64,000 nt of DNA from Mayfieldus sp038317345 (lineage in GTDB: Bacteria > Actinomycetota > Thermoleophilia > Solirubrobacterales > 70-9): positions 12,584 through 76,583 of the forward strand of contig JBBQBH010000005.1 in the NCBI GenBank assembly GCA_038317345.1, read 5' to 3'. Shown here piece by piece: positions 8,751 through 17,150 of the stretch. Position numbers and translations under genes: made by a program. The notes beneath the pieces were generated by a model that was not told where the DNA came from, ran no database searches, and saw only the letters and a program-made list of their open reading frames with translations. Positions within the stretch are counted from its first letter, which is position 1. Each line of letters opens with the position of its first letter.

Positions 8751-9158
8751 ATGCGCCGCTCCGATCAGCGCCGTGACGCCGTCTTTGCCTGCTACCAGCG
8801 GGACGTCACCGGGCACCCGCTCGCCGAGCTGATCCCCGACGACGCGAAGCCGTTCACCCGCGAGCTGGCCGAGGGGGTGGAGGAGCACCGCGAAGAGCTC
8901 GACGAGGCGATCGCCCGCCACGCGACCGGGTGGTCGCTGGAGCGGATCGCGCCGCTGGACCGCAACGTCATGCGGATGGCCCTCTACGAGATCGCCTACC
9001 GCGACGACGTGCCGACCGAGGTCGCGATCGACGAGGCGATCGAGTTGGCGAAGGAATACTGCGGGGCCGACGCACCGGGCTTCGTCAACGGCGTGCTCGG
9101 GGCCGCCGTGCGTGAGCGCGAGGCAGTCGGAAAACAGGAAGCGGCCGAGTCCTCTTGA
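8751..9158 (+). CDS. nusB: Transcription antitermination factor NusB
   Basis: NusB with NusE (S10) binds boxA RNA in the rRNA antitermination complex. The 135-residue all-helical protein has the family segments RRSDQRRDAVFACYQRDV, the RIAPLDRNVMRMALYEI helix and VAIDEAIELAKEYC followed by FVNGVLG. It starts 10 bp after efp, an order common in bacteria. Its last four bases overlap the next small gene (TTGA). Confidence 0.95.
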   Translation: MRRSDQRRDAVFACYQRDVTGHPLAELIPDDAKPFTRELAEGVEEHREELDEAIARHATGWSLERIAPLDRNVMRMALYEIAYRDDVPTEVAIDEAIELAKEYCGADAPGFVNGVLGAAVREREAVGKQEAAESS

Positions 9159-9328
9159 GCCGGCTCGAGGAAATATCCGCGCGCCTCGAGCAGATCACTG
9201 CCGAGCTATCGGACCCGGAGATCGACGACGAGCGGGCCGGTGAGCTGAGCAAGGAGGCGGCCGCGCTGGCTGCAGAGGCGTCGGAGGAGGTCAACCGGGC
9301 GCTGCGCGACGCGTCCTCCGATGAGTGA
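9155..9328 (+). CDS. Short coiled-coil protein, probable exodeoxyribonuclease VII small subunit-like (XseB-like)
   Basis: A TTG start overlapping the nusB stop gives a 57-residue, highly charged helical peptide: LEEISARLEQITAELSDPEI near the N-terminus and a second helix (ELSKEAAALAAEASEEVNRA). The pattern of a short LEEI-x-RLE helix, a turn, and a second amphipathic helix matches XseB. In relatives xseB sits just before the prenyl synthase gene. The loop is shorter and less conserved than in typical XseB, and no xseA is in the window. It overlaps the next gene by 8 bp. The frame is too short for most gene finders. Confidence 0.55.
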   Translation: MSRLEEISARLEQITAELSDPEIDDERAGELSKEAAALAAEASEEVNRALRDASSDE

Positions 9329-10187
9329 CTACCCCGAGGACCTGCGCGCGCTGGTCGATGCCCACCTAGAGGGCCTGCGCTTCTCGGCAACCGCCTCGAC
9401 CGCCGGCCTCGAGGAGGCGATGCGGTACTCGCTGCTGGCCGGCGGCAAGCGGATCCGGCCAGTGCTTGCCCTGGCGGCGGCGCGCAGCCTCGGCGCCGAC
9501 CCCGAGGCCTATCTCGCCGCCGCCTCGGCGATCGAGCTGATCCACACCTATTCGCTGATCCACGACGACTTGCCGGCGATGGACGACGACGAACTGCGCC
9601 GCGGGCGGCCCACCTCGCATGTCAAGTACGGCGAGGACGTCGCGATCCTCGCCGGCGATGGTCTGTTCGCCGAGGCGGTACGGCTGTTCTGCGAGCAACC
9701 TGGCTCGCCCGATCGGGTCCTTTCCGCGCTCGGCGAGCTGACCGCGGCGACCGGCGTCCGGGGCATGGTCGGGGGCCAGTACGTCGACGTCACCCAGTCC
9801 GAGCTCGACGCCGACGCCCTGCGTGCGCTGCACGGCCTCAAGACGGGGCGCCTGATCGGTGCCAGTGTCGGCGTCGTATTGATCCTGGAGGGAGCAAACG
9901 AACCTGAGACAATTCGATATCGCCAATTTGCGGACGAGCTCGGCGTCCTCTTTCAGATCGTCGACGACATTCTCGATGTGACCGGAAGCGACGAGGAGCT
10001 CGGCAAACCACATGGCTCCGACGAGCGGCATGGAAAGGTCACCTACGTCAGTCTCTTCGGCCTCGAGAGAGCACGCGAGCTGGCGACCGAATCGCACGGC
10101 AAGGCACGCGAGGCGCTCGCCGAAGCCGCGCCCGGCAGCGACGACCTCGAGCTGATCACCGACTTCATCTACACCCGCCACGCATGA
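9321..10187 (+). CDS. Polyprenyl diphosphate synthase (farnesyl/geranylgeranyl type)
   Basis: It condenses isopentenyl diphosphate with allylic diphosphates. The 288-residue protein has GGKRIRPVLALAAARSLG, the first aspartate-rich motif HDDLPAMDDDELRRGRPT, the LKTGRLI segment and the second motif QIVDDILDVTG. The DDLPAMDDD form with two residues between the Asp pairs is the bacterial type II FPP/GGPP arrangement, so the product is probably C15-C20, though chain length cannot be fixed by eye. It overlaps the XseB-like gene and, by 4 bp (ATGA), dxs. This links precursor synthesis by Dxs to its use. Confidence 0.92.
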   Translation: MSDYPEDLRALVDAHLEGLRFSATASTAGLEEAMRYSLLAGGKRIRPVLALAAARSLGADPEAYLAAASAIELIHTYSLIHDDLPAMDDDELRRGRPTSHVKYGEDVAILAGDGLFAEAVRLFCEQPGSPDRVLSALGELTAATGVRGMVGGQYVDVTQSELDADALRALHGLKTGRLIGASVGVVLILEGANEPETIRYRQFADELGVLFQIVDDILDVTGSDEELGKPHGSDERHGKVTYVSLFGLERARELATESHGKAREALAEAAPGSDDLELITDFIYTRHA

Positions 10188-12217
10188 CCCAAAACCCGAG
10201 CGACGAGCGACGAGCGACGAGCGACGAACTCTTGGCCGAAATCAACGGCCCGGAGGACCTCAAGGGCTTGGACGACGACCAACTCCAGGACCTCGCCCAA
10301 GAGATCCGCGGCTACATCATCGACGTGATCGGCGAGATCGGCGGACATTTCGGCGCCAACCTCGGAGCCTGCGAGCTGGCCGTCGCCCTTCACAGCCTGC
10401 TCGACTCGCCGCGCGACAAGATCCTCTGGGACGTCGGCCACCAGGCCTACCCCCACAAGGTGCTGACCGGGCGGCGCGACCAGCTTTCGACCATCCGCCA
10501 GTACGAGGGCCTGGCTCCGTTCTGCTCGGTCTTCGAGTCCGAGCACGACATCATGGGCGCCGGCCATGCCTCGACCTCGATCGGCTACGCGGTCGGCCTC
10601 AAGGAAGCGATGCGTAAGGGGATCGGCGAGGACGGCAAGGTGGTCGCCGTGATCGGCGACGGGGCGCTGACCGGCGGGGTCGCCTACGAGGCCCTGCACA
10701 ACGCCGGCGGGCTCGAGACGCCGATCGTGATCGTGCTCAACGACAACGGCATGTCGATCTCGCCCAACGTCGGCGCACTGTCGCGGCTTTTCCAGGGGGT
10801 GCGTCTCAATCCGGGTCTGTACCACGCGCGCGAGGGGGTCGAGGACCGGCTCACGAAGCTGCCGCTGGGGCTGGGGCGGCGGATCGAACGACTTGGGCCG
10901 GAAGTGAAGGCGGCGATCAAGTCCTATCTTGCCCCGGGCATGTTGTTCGAGGAGCTCGACCTCGCCTACATGGGGGTGATCGACGGCCACGACGTCGGCG
11001 CCCTGCGCAGTGCAATCGGCGAGGCGCTGCAGGCCGACCGGCCCGTCGTCGTCCACATCCACACCGTGAAGGGCAAGGGTTTTGCGGCGGCCGAGGAGGG
11101 TGGCCTCGAGGGGATGGAGAAGTGGCACGCGGCCAAGCCGGGCTCGATCATCGACCGCGAGCCCGCCGACGCGAAGCCGAAGCCGGTCGCGGTCAAGGAG
11201 TCCAACGCGCCGGAGTCGATCGCCCCGGAGAAGCTCGAGGAGCCCAGGCCGCCCGCGCCACCCCAATACACGGCCGTGTTCGCGGACGCGATGGTCGCCG
11301 AGGCACAGCGCGACAAGCGGGTGATCGGGATCACCGCCGCGATGGCGGGGGGGACCGGGCTCGACAAGCTCGGAAAGGAAATCCCCGAGCAGTACTACGA
11401 CGTCGGCATCGCCGAGCAGAATGCTGTGCTGTTCGCCGCCGGCCTGGCGCTTCAGGGTGCGAAGCCGGTCTGCGCGATCTACTCGACCTTCCTCCAGCGC
11501 GCCTTCGACCAGCTCGTCCACGACGTCTGCCTGCAGGAGCTGAACGTCGTCTTCGCCATGGACCGGGCGGGACTGGTCGGCGACGACGGGCCGACCCACC
11601 ACGGCGCCTTCGACATCTCCTACTTCCGCCCGCTGCCCAACATCACCCTGATGGCGCCGCGCGACGAGGCGATGCTGGTGCACATGCTTCGCACCGCGCT
11701 GGTCCACGATGGACCGATCGCGCTGCGCTATCCGCGTGGCGCCGCCGAGGGCGTGGCGCTGCCAAAGCGACCGCAGGAGATCCCGATCGGCAGCGGCGAG
11801 CTGCTCGCCGAGGGCGAGCGGGTGGCACTGCTCGGCTATGGCTACGGAGTCCAGGTCGCGCTCGGCGCCGCGAAGCTGCTCGGTGAGCACGACCTCACCG
11901 TCACCGTCGCCGACGGACGCTTCGCCAAGCCGCTCGACACCGAGCTGGTGCGCCGTCTCGCTCGCGAGCATGAGCTCGTGGTGACGATCGAGGAGAACCT
12001 CTTGGCGGGCGGCTTCGGCTCGGCGGTGCTCGAGCACCTCGAGGACGCCTTTACCGATCCCGGCTCACGCGCCCGGGTGATGCGAATCGGGCTGCCCGAT
12101 CGCTACGTCACCCACGGCAAGCCGGCGCTGCTGCGCGAAGAGGTCGGTTTCACCGGCGAGTCGGTGGCCGAACGAGTGCTCGCTGCGCTTCGCTCGCCCG
12201 AGCGGGTTCTCAGCTAG
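10184..12217 (+). CDS. dxs: 1-deoxy-D-xylulose-5-phosphate synthase
   Basis: This thiamine-diphosphate enzyme starts the MEP isoprenoid pathway from pyruvate and glyceraldehyde 3-phosphate. The 677-residue protein has GGHFGANLGACELAVALH, WDVGHQAYPHKVLTGRR, the ThDP-binding VIGDGALTGGVAYEALHNAG and NDNGMSISPNVGA segments, and IAEQNAVLFAAGLA with the catalytic Glu. A Pro/Lys/Glu-rich linker of about 40 residues precedes the second domain and is longer than usual. The first 14 codons hold a perfect four-copy heptanucleotide repeat (see the repeat entry). The closing gene of the nusB-prenyl synthase-dxs run; its 3' end overlaps the convergent membrane gene by 4 bp. Confidence 0.97.
   Translation: MTQNPSDERRATSDELLAEINGPEDLKGLDDDQLQDLAQEIRGYIIDVIGEIGGHFGANLGACELAVALHSLLDSPRDKILWDVGHQAYPHKVLTGRRDQLSTIRQYEGLAPFCSVFESEHDIMGAGHASTSIGYAVGLKEAMRKGIGEDGKVVAVIGDGALTGGVAYEALHNAGGLETPIVIVLNDNGMSISPNVGALSRLFQGVRLNPGLYHAREGVEDRLTKLPLGLGRRIERLGPEVKAAIKSYLAPGMLFEELDLAYMGVIDGHDVGALRSAIGEALQADRPVVVHIHTVKGKGFAAAEEGGLEGMEKWHAAKPGSIIDREPADAKPKPVAVKESNAPESIAPEKLEEPRPPAPPQYTAVFADAMVAEAQRDKRVIGITAAMAGGTGLDKLGKEIPEQYYDVGIAEQNAVLFAAGLALQGAKPVCAIYSTFLQRAFDQLVHDVCLQELNVVFAMDRAGLVGDDGPTHHGAFDISYFRPLPNITLMAPRDEAMLVHMLRTALVHDGPIALRYPRGAAEGVALPKRPQEIPIGSGELLAEGERVALLGYGYGVQVALGAAKLLGEHDLTVTVADGRFAKPLDTELVRRLAREHELVVTIEENLLAGGFGSAVLEHLEDAFTDPGSRARVMRIGLPDRYVTHGKPALLREEVGFTGESVAERVLAALRSPERVLS
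10198..10225 (+). repeat. Four perfect tandem copies of the 7-mer GAGCGAC inside the dxs N-terminus
   Basis: The copies run 10198-10204, 10205-10211, 10212-10218 and 10219-10225, with partial extension beyond. The unit is not a multiple of three, so gain or loss of one copy shifts the dxs frame after codon 5. It encodes the charged run SDERRATSDE, which lies before the conserved domain. Confidence 0.95.
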
Positions 12218-12966
12218 CTCGACGTATTCAAGATCGGGCGGCGAGCGCGGAGCAGCGGCGGCAGGCGCCGCGCCCAGCCCAAAGCCGCCAGCAGCCGCGG
12301 CGCCAGCGCGATCGCGGCGATGTCGAAGAGCACGTAGATGCTGGCGATCCCGCTGGGCGGGTTGCCCGTTCCAACGGGGGTGCCGGGGATCGTTTCGGCC
12401 CAATGCCAGGCGCCGATCGAGGTCCCGTAGAGCTCCAGGAAGGCGACGATGATGAAGACGCCCGCGTAGAGGGTCGGCGCGCGCCCGCGTATGAGCATGT
12501 AGACGAGCGCGACACCGGCGAGAGCCCCCAGAAGGTCGGTGCGCTCGAGCAGCGCCAGCCCGACGGCCGCCCAAACGACCACCGCCGCCGCGGTGGCCGC
12601 GACGAAGGCACGGGCATGGCGCCTGACCGGGCCCGATTGGCTGATTCGCAGTCCCGCGAGGTAGACCAGTCCGTGGCCGGGGGGGACGAAGGCGGGCAGG
12701 TTTTCGAGGCGGTAGGTGTAGGCGCCGAGGACGATCGAGCCCAGGACCTCGGCCCCGGTCGCGACCAGAACCACCAGTGCGACCCGGGCCCGCTCCTCGT
12801 GGCTCAGAGGCAGCCACGCGGCGAGGAGAACCGCCCAGGTCGCGGTGCCGATCGCCAGCTGTCCGTAAGCGCTCGAGCCGTGGTCGAGCCCCAGGAACGC
12901 GACGATCACCAGCAGCACGGTGGCCGCGAACGCAAGGGGGTGCTTGGTGAGCTTCCTGGCCACCAA
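12214..12966 (-). CDS. Multi-pass membrane protein of unknown function
   Basis: The 250-residue protein has about seven hydrophobic helices. Distinctive segments are ENLPAFVPPGHGLVYLAGL in the middle, and GTSIGAWHWAETIPGTPVG followed by GNPPSGIASIYVLFD near the end. The polar loop residues (Trp, His, Asn-Pro-Pro-Ser-Gly) look conserved-type and might form a site, but I do not recognise the family. It is convergent with dxs and overlaps it by 4 bp. The next minus-strand gene upstream is the RTX-type locus. Confidence 0.7.
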   Translation of the reverse strand: MVARKLTKHPLAFAATVLLVIVAFLGLDHGSSAYGQLAIGTATWAVLLAAWLPLSHEERARVALVVLVATGAEVLGSIVLGAYTYRLENLPAFVPPGHGLVYLAGLRISQSGPVRRHARAFVAATAAAVVVWAAVGLALLERTDLLGALAGVALVYMLIRGRAPTLYAGVFIIVAFLELYGTSIGAWHWAETIPGTPVGTGNPPSGIASIYVLFDIAAIALAPRLLAALGWARRLPPLLRARRPILNTSS

Positions 12967-13008
12967 CCTGCTATTCGCAGGAGGATCGCGATCGGATCAT
13001 CTGGCCGG

Positions 13009-13841
13009 TCAGTCTTGGGCGATCAACTTGATCGTCTGAACGGTCGTCTTGTCTCCGAACTGACCCTTCTCGACGGAGGTGACGAATGCGGTGGTTTGGC
13101 CGTGCTGACGAAGCCTGCGTCGATCGCGGTGGGAGAGTCGGGCGGTGACGTCGTCCTTCTTGCCCTGCTCGATGCTGTAGGTCTTCGGCGCCCCTTCGCT
13201 TTTCTCGGAGTGCCCAATTCTCAGCTTTCCGGCGCATGGGGCCGTCAGCGACGCGGGACAGCGGAGCCGCACGGCCGCCCGGCCATCTGTTCCGACATTC
13301 ACCGAATGTCGCGAGATGACGACGTTTGGGCCCTCGTTGACGGCGCCTACCGTGATGTACTCGCAACCCAACCTTCCGGAACCAAACGCGAACACGTCGA
13401 TGGCGTCGAGGAGGTCGATATCGAGCAGTCCGTTCCCGATCCACATTCGAGACGGTTGTCCAATCCCCCGTCGCGGGCCAGGAGTTGGTCGTTGCCGGAC
13501 CCTCCAAAGAAGTCGCCGCCGCCGCCTACTGCGGGTCCTCCGATGAGGACGTCGTTGCCGGAATCTCCCTGGAGGGTGTCGATGCCATCGCCTCCGTCGA
13601 GCCTGTCGTTACCGCCCCCGCCGAGCAGGGTGTCGTCGCCGGCTAGCCCGTTCAGGGTGTCCGCTCCCGATGTGCCGCACATCCTGTCGTTGCCAGGTCC
13701 CCCGCCCGGCGTGCCCAGCGTCGTGCATACGGCGTGCGCGGGGGAGGCAGTTATCAGTGCGATCGCAAGGCCGGCAGCGACGGCTGCGATCGTGATCGTG
13801 GCGTGGGCCTGGGTCGAGCTAACTTGACGCTTGCTCATCAC
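13009..13841 (-). pseudogene. Secreted RTX-type calcium-binding repeat protein split by an apparent single-base deletion
   Basis: Reading from 13841, the product has a signal peptide ending ASPAHA, then nonapeptide repeats of the GGxGxDxL type: GLAGDDTLLGGGGNDRLDGG and further copies over about 75 residues. In frame one it reaches CGSGTD, then turns into low-complexity Ser/Thr and stops at 13347. The natural continuation LLDIDLLDAIDVFAFGSG and a C-terminal domain (VGAVNEGPNVVISRHSVNV) lies in another frame and ends at 13009. The break falls at about 13427/13428: one missing base would give the usual GTDVLDID. Relatives are calcium-stabilised secreted proteins. Whether this is true decay or a sequencing error cannot be told. 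Confidence 0.8.
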
Positions 13842-14001
13842 GGGGTACCTCCAGGGGGACGAGACGGGGACGAGACGGCGTCCCTAACTATCTGCGGCAT
13901 TGACCCCTGAGTCAAGTCATTGCGGGGAAAACCCAAGTACTGCCATCGCGGAGTTTGGATTTTGGGTGCGCCGGAGGCGCCGTTCGCTCTAGTTACACAA
14001 A

Positions 14002-14032
14002 AGAGACGCCCCGCCTTATGGCGGGGCGCTCT
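14002..14032 (-). terminator. GC-rich hairpin terminator, copy A of a three-copy element
   Basis: A perfect 9-bp stem, CGCCCCGCC (14007-14015) and GGCGGGGCG (14020-14028), closes a TTAT loop and is flanked by AGAGA and CTCT. Read on the minus strand it lies 12 bp after the SDR stop and is followed by TCTCTTTTG, a short U-run as in an intrinsic terminator. The same core recurs at 17676 and 30201. Confidence 0.8.
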
Positions 14033-14043
14033 CTCACGGGCGC

Positions 14044-14754
14044 TCAGCCCCAGGACGCCTCAGTCATCGGACGGAAGCTGGTGGTCAGGATCCGCATCCG
14101 CCTGGGGCGCGTGACCGTGAACATCACGACGTCTGCGACCTCGTCCGCGGTCAGCATGCCCTCGAGCTCGGGGTCACCCTCTTCACGCCCCGCCCCGATT
14201 GCGAATTCTGTCTTCACGCCGCCCGGACAGATGCAGGTGGCTCGCACGCCCCGCTCGCGCAGCTCGTGGTCGAGGGAGCGCGTGAAGCCCAGCTGGCCGA
14301 ACTTCGATGCGTTGTAGACCGACTCGCCGGGGAAGGCGCGGAGGCCGGCAACGCTTGCGAGGGAGACGAAGTCCCCCTCGCCCGACGCGATCAGATGGGG
14401 CAGCGTCGCGGCCGCCGTGTAGATAGTGCCCTTGAGGTTCACGTCGATCATCGTCTCGATCTGTTCCGGATCGAGCTCGAGGAACGGCCCGTAAGCCCCT
14501 ACGCCCGCGTTCGCGATGACGATGTCGAGGCGGCCAAAGCGTTCGACGACAGTTTCGACGGCGGCGCCGACCGCGATGCGATCGCGGACGTCGCAGTTCA
14601 AGCCGAGCGCACGCTCGAGCCCGAGGTCGTCGCCTCGCCGTGAGATCAGTCCGACCGACGCGCCGGCCTCATGCAGCTTTCTAGCCACCGCAGCGCCGAT
14701 GCCACCGCTGGCCCCTGTGACGAGTCCTACCTTGCCTTCCAGTTCCATCGCCAT
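14044..14754 (-). CDS. Short-chain dehydrogenase/reductase (SDR)
   Basis: The 236-residue protein is a classical SDR with the nucleotide-binding TGASGGIGAAVARKL, the structural NAG in ANAGVGAYGP, the catalytic Ser in SLASVAG and YNASKFG with the catalytic Tyr and Lys. CPGGVKTEF follows the active site. Arg residues after beta-strand 2 (ISRRGDD) hint at NADP use. The substrate is unknown. It is followed by the hairpin terminator and is divergent from the ferritin-like gene. Confidence 0.9.
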   Translation of the reverse strand: MAMELEGKVGLVTGASGGIGAAVARKLHEAGASVGLISRRGDDLGLERALGLNCDVRDRIAVGAAVETVVERFGRLDIVIANAGVGAYGPFLELDPEQIETMIDVNLKGTIYTAAATLPHLIASGEGDFVSLASVAGLRAFPGESVYNASKFGQLGFTRSLDHELRERGVRATCICPGGVKTEFAIGAGREEGDPELEGMLTADEVADVVMFTVTRPRRMRILTTSFRPMTEASWG

Positions 14755-14895
14755 CTCCTCCGTTCGACTGGTCAGTGCCCGAGCTTATGCCGCTTACTGA
14801 GGGGTAGGTTTTCCGCATCCAGACGCGCCGCGCGACGAGGCGGTCCCGTGCCGCCCTGGACGCGAGAATCCGAGGCAAACCGAGAAGGAGGAGAA

Positions 14896-15213
14896 ATGGG
14901 TTTCAATCAATACCACGAGCCGGCCGGTGAGCTGAGCGCCGAGACGCGGACGTTCGCCCGCATGATCGTTTCGATGACCGAAGAGGCGGAGGCGATCGGT
15001 TGGTACGAACAACGCTTGTCGCTCGAGCCAGACGCGGAGGCCAGGGCGATCATGGCGAACGCCCAGGGCGAGGAGTTCAAGCACTTCGGGATGGACCTCG
15101 AGTTCCTGCTGCGACGCACGCCGAAGTGGCGAATCGCCCTGCAGACGATTCTCTTCACCGACGGTGACATCGTCGAAAGCGGCGAGGAGGCAGAAGATGC
15201 CGAGAATTCCTAG
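14896..15213 (+). CDS. Encapsulated-ferritin-like protein (EncFtn family), without a shell gene beside it
   Basis: The 105-residue helical protein has the EncFtn pattern: MTEEAEAIGWYEQRL in helix 1 (Glu29, Glu30, Glu32, Trp36, Tyr37) and GEEFKHFGMDLEFLLRR in helix 2 (Glu59, Glu60, His63), then a third helix TPKWRIALQTILFTDGDI. EncFtn proteins oxidise Fe(II) at a subunit interface and deliver iron to an encapsulin nanocompartment. No encapsulin gene or shell domain occurs in the window, and the acidic tail ESGEEAEDAENS lacks a recognisable cargo-loading peptide. The ATG at 14896 has AAGGAGG at 14885-14891; the frame is open upstream but that part is not conserved-looking. Confidence 0.8.
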   Translation: MGFNQYHEPAGELSAETRTFARMIVSMTEEAEAIGWYEQRLSLEPDAEARAIMANAQGEEFKHFGMDLEFLLRRTPKWRIALQTILFTDGDIVESGEEAEDAENS

Positions 15214-15261
15214 CTCGTCGGCGCCGGCTTGAAGCTCGTCCCCGAAGACACGTAGGACCGT

Positions 15262-15822
15262 GTGCGCAAGCTGATCTACTCGATCGGGGTGTCCCTTGAC
15301 GGCTTCATCGCCGGGCCCGACGGCGAGATCGACTGGTCGGCGCCGGACGAGGAGTTGCATCGGTTCCACAACCAGCAGGCCCGCGAGGTCGGCGTGGATC
15401 TCTACGGACGGCGGCTGTACGAGGCGATGATCCTCTGGGAGACGGCCGACGAGAAACCGTCGACCCCGGAGGTCGAGCTCGAGTTCGCCCGCGTCTGGAA
15501 GGACACTCCGAAGATCGTGTTCTCGAGGACCCTCGAGAGGGTCGAGATGAGCAATGCGAGGCTGGTCAGGGACGGCGCCGCCGCAGAGGTCGCCAATCTG
15601 AAGGAACAACCAGGCAATGACCTGGCCGTCGGCGGCGCCGGCCTCGCCTCCACCTTTATCAAGCTGGGCCTGGTCGACGAGTACCGGCTCTTCATCAGTC
15701 CGGTCGTGCTGGGCGGAGGCACGCCTTACTTCCCGGCGCTTGACGAGAGGATCGAATTGGAGCTGGTCGAGACACGGACGTTTGGCTCTCGCGTCGTTTA
15801 CGTTCGCTACCGGCGTGAGTAG
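15262..15822 (+). CDS. Dihydrofolate reductase-like / RibD C-terminal domain protein
   Basis: A GTG start gives a 186-residue protein with the RibD_C pattern: RKLIYSIGVSLDGFIAGPDG at the N-terminus, YGRRLYEAMILWE, the nucleotide-site GNDLAVGGAGLASTFIKLGL and LGGGTPYFPAL. Members reduce pteridine or pyrimidinone rings with NADPH, but stand-alone forms such as this one mostly have no known substrate. It ends 8 bp inside the ExoD gene, so the two are probably co-translated. Confidence 0.88.
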   Translation: MRKLIYSIGVSLDGFIAGPDGEIDWSAPDEELHRFHNQQAREVGVDLYGRRLYEAMILWETADEKPSTPEVELEFARVWKDTPKIVFSRTLERVEMSNARLVRDGAAAEVANLKEQPGNDLAVGGAGLASTFIKLGLVDEYRLFISPVVLGGGTPYFPALDERIELELVETRTFGSRVVYVRYRRE

Positions 15823-16441
15823 ACGACAGCATGAGCCGCGTCCAGAGCCAGACAAAGTCAGCGAGCAGCTCCAACGCTGGCTGAGTAGCGAGGGTGACAA
15901 CACCCTGGGCAGCCTCATCGACGTCTTCGGGGAGAAGGGCTTCGCGATCTTCTTCGTGCTTCTGCTCGGCGTGCCAGCGCTCCCACTGCCGACTGGCGGC
16001 GTCACACACGTGTTCGAGATCATCGCCGTACTGCTCGCGGTTCAGCTGAAAGCCGGCCGCGAGCAGATCTGGCTGCCCCAGCGCTGGAGCAAGCTCGAGT
16101 TGGCGGGCCGCAATCAACAGCGCTTCATCAATGGACTGATGAGGATGATCCGCCGGCTCGAGCGCTTCTCCCGCCCCCGCTGGCGGTTCCTGTTCGACCA
16201 TCGTTTGAGCAACATTGTCTTTGGGCTGCTTGTGATCGGCGGCTCCGCTGGCGCCTTCTTCGCCGTCCCGTTTTCGGGACTCGACACCCTGCCGGCGCTG
16301 GGTGTCGTACTGCTGTCGCTCGGCGTGCTGGGCGAAGACGTCATCGTCGTGGTCGTCGGGCTCGGCGTCGGCATCGCCGGCGTCGTGCTCGAGATCGTGG
16401 TGGGTAGCGCGGCGGTCAACGAAATCGGGAAGATCGTCTAG
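15815..16441 (+). CDS. ExoD-family membrane protein
   Basis: From the GTG at 15815 the product is about 208 residues. After a soluble N-terminus (SEQLQRWLSSEGDNTLGSLI) it shows the ExoD signature FFVLLLGVPALPLPTGGVTH and VFEIIAVLLAVQLKAGREQI, then an amphipathic region and two or three further helices to the C-terminus. ExoD was named for a rhizobial exopolysaccharide phenotype; its molecular role is unsettled. The start overlaps the RibD_C gene by 8 bp. Its 3' end is 3 bp from the end of the convergent truncated flippase. Confidence 0.85.
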   Translation: MSRRQHEPRPEPDKVSEQLQRWLSSEGDNTLGSLIDVFGEKGFAIFFVLLLGVPALPLPTGGVTHVFEIIAVLLAVQLKAGREQIWLPQRWSKLELAGRNQQRFINGLMRMIRRLERFSRPRWRFLFDHRLSNIVFGLLVIGGSAGAFFAVPFSGLDTLPALGVVLLSLGVLGEDVIVVVVGLGVGIAGVVLEIVVGSAAVNEIGKIV

Positions 16442-16444
16442 CTC

Positions 16445-17148
16445 TCAGGCCGACTGCGCGGCGATCGCGGGTGCGCATGAGGCCAGCTCGCCGCGGCTGG
16501 GTATGTTGCGGCGAAGCGCGTTGAACGCGATCCCGCCGACGATCAGCGGAAGCCAGGAGAGGATCAAGCGGTAGGCGAGCACCGCTGCCGCCGTCGTGGC
16601 GGCGGGCGCCCCATAGACGATCAAGGTGCCGATCAGACCGAGGTCGATGCCGCCGATGCCGCCGGGAATCGGCAGCAGGCCACCGAGTTGGCCGATCAGG
16701 TAGCCCATCAGCACGACCGTGATGGCGGGGGAGGGGCCGAACGCGTGGTAGCTCGCCCAGAGCACGGCGTTGTCAAAGAACCAGTACCCCAACGTCCCGG
16801 CAAGCACGCGGACATCTCCCGAGCGCAATATCTGACGCGCCTCCCTGGCGCCGCTCGTCACCGCGAGCCGGGTCGCAGCGCTTGCGCGGCGGAAACGAGA
16901 GGCGCCCGGGGTGGCCTCGAGGCCGGGGCCGAGGCGTGGGATCGCCGCCGCCGCGGCGATCGAAAGCGCCGCCATCACCGCCGGGAATGCGGTCAGCCAG
17001 AGCGAACGGTGGGGCCCGACCCTGAGCGCCATGGGGGTTCCGAGCACGGCAACCGCGATGAAGTTCGCGCCACTTTTGATCAGAAAGAAGGCGACCGAGC
17101 GGCGCGCGATCCGCTCCCCGCCCATGCCGCCGCGGTGCAGGATCCAGG
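16445..17148 (-). pseudogene. N-terminally truncated LPG-synthase TM-region (UPF0104) flippase-like protein
   Basis: The C-terminal two-thirds are well preserved: SVAFFLIKSGANFIAVAVLG, then GYLIGQLGGLLPIPGGIGGI and YRLILSWLPLIVGGIAFNAL. Family members are usually 300 or more residues with about eight helices; here the first one or two helices are missing. Upstream of about 17148 the minus frame merely reads the antisense of an SDR fragment, so the gene starts inside foreign sequence. The frame is open to 17224, so a shortened protein could still be made. Function, if any: lipid or polyisoprenoid transbilayer movement, inferred from the family. Confidence 0.75.
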
Positions 17149-17150
17149 CG

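Noticed and set aside
10169..12037. A 622-codon open frame antisense to dxs
   Set aside because: It mirrors dxs over its full length, has no family motif, and is the usual third-position GC artefact.
12403..13827. A 474-codon plus-strand frame across the membrane-protein and RTX genes
   Set aside because: It is the antisense of two convincing minus-strand proteins and has an Arg/Gly/Asp-rich shadow composition.
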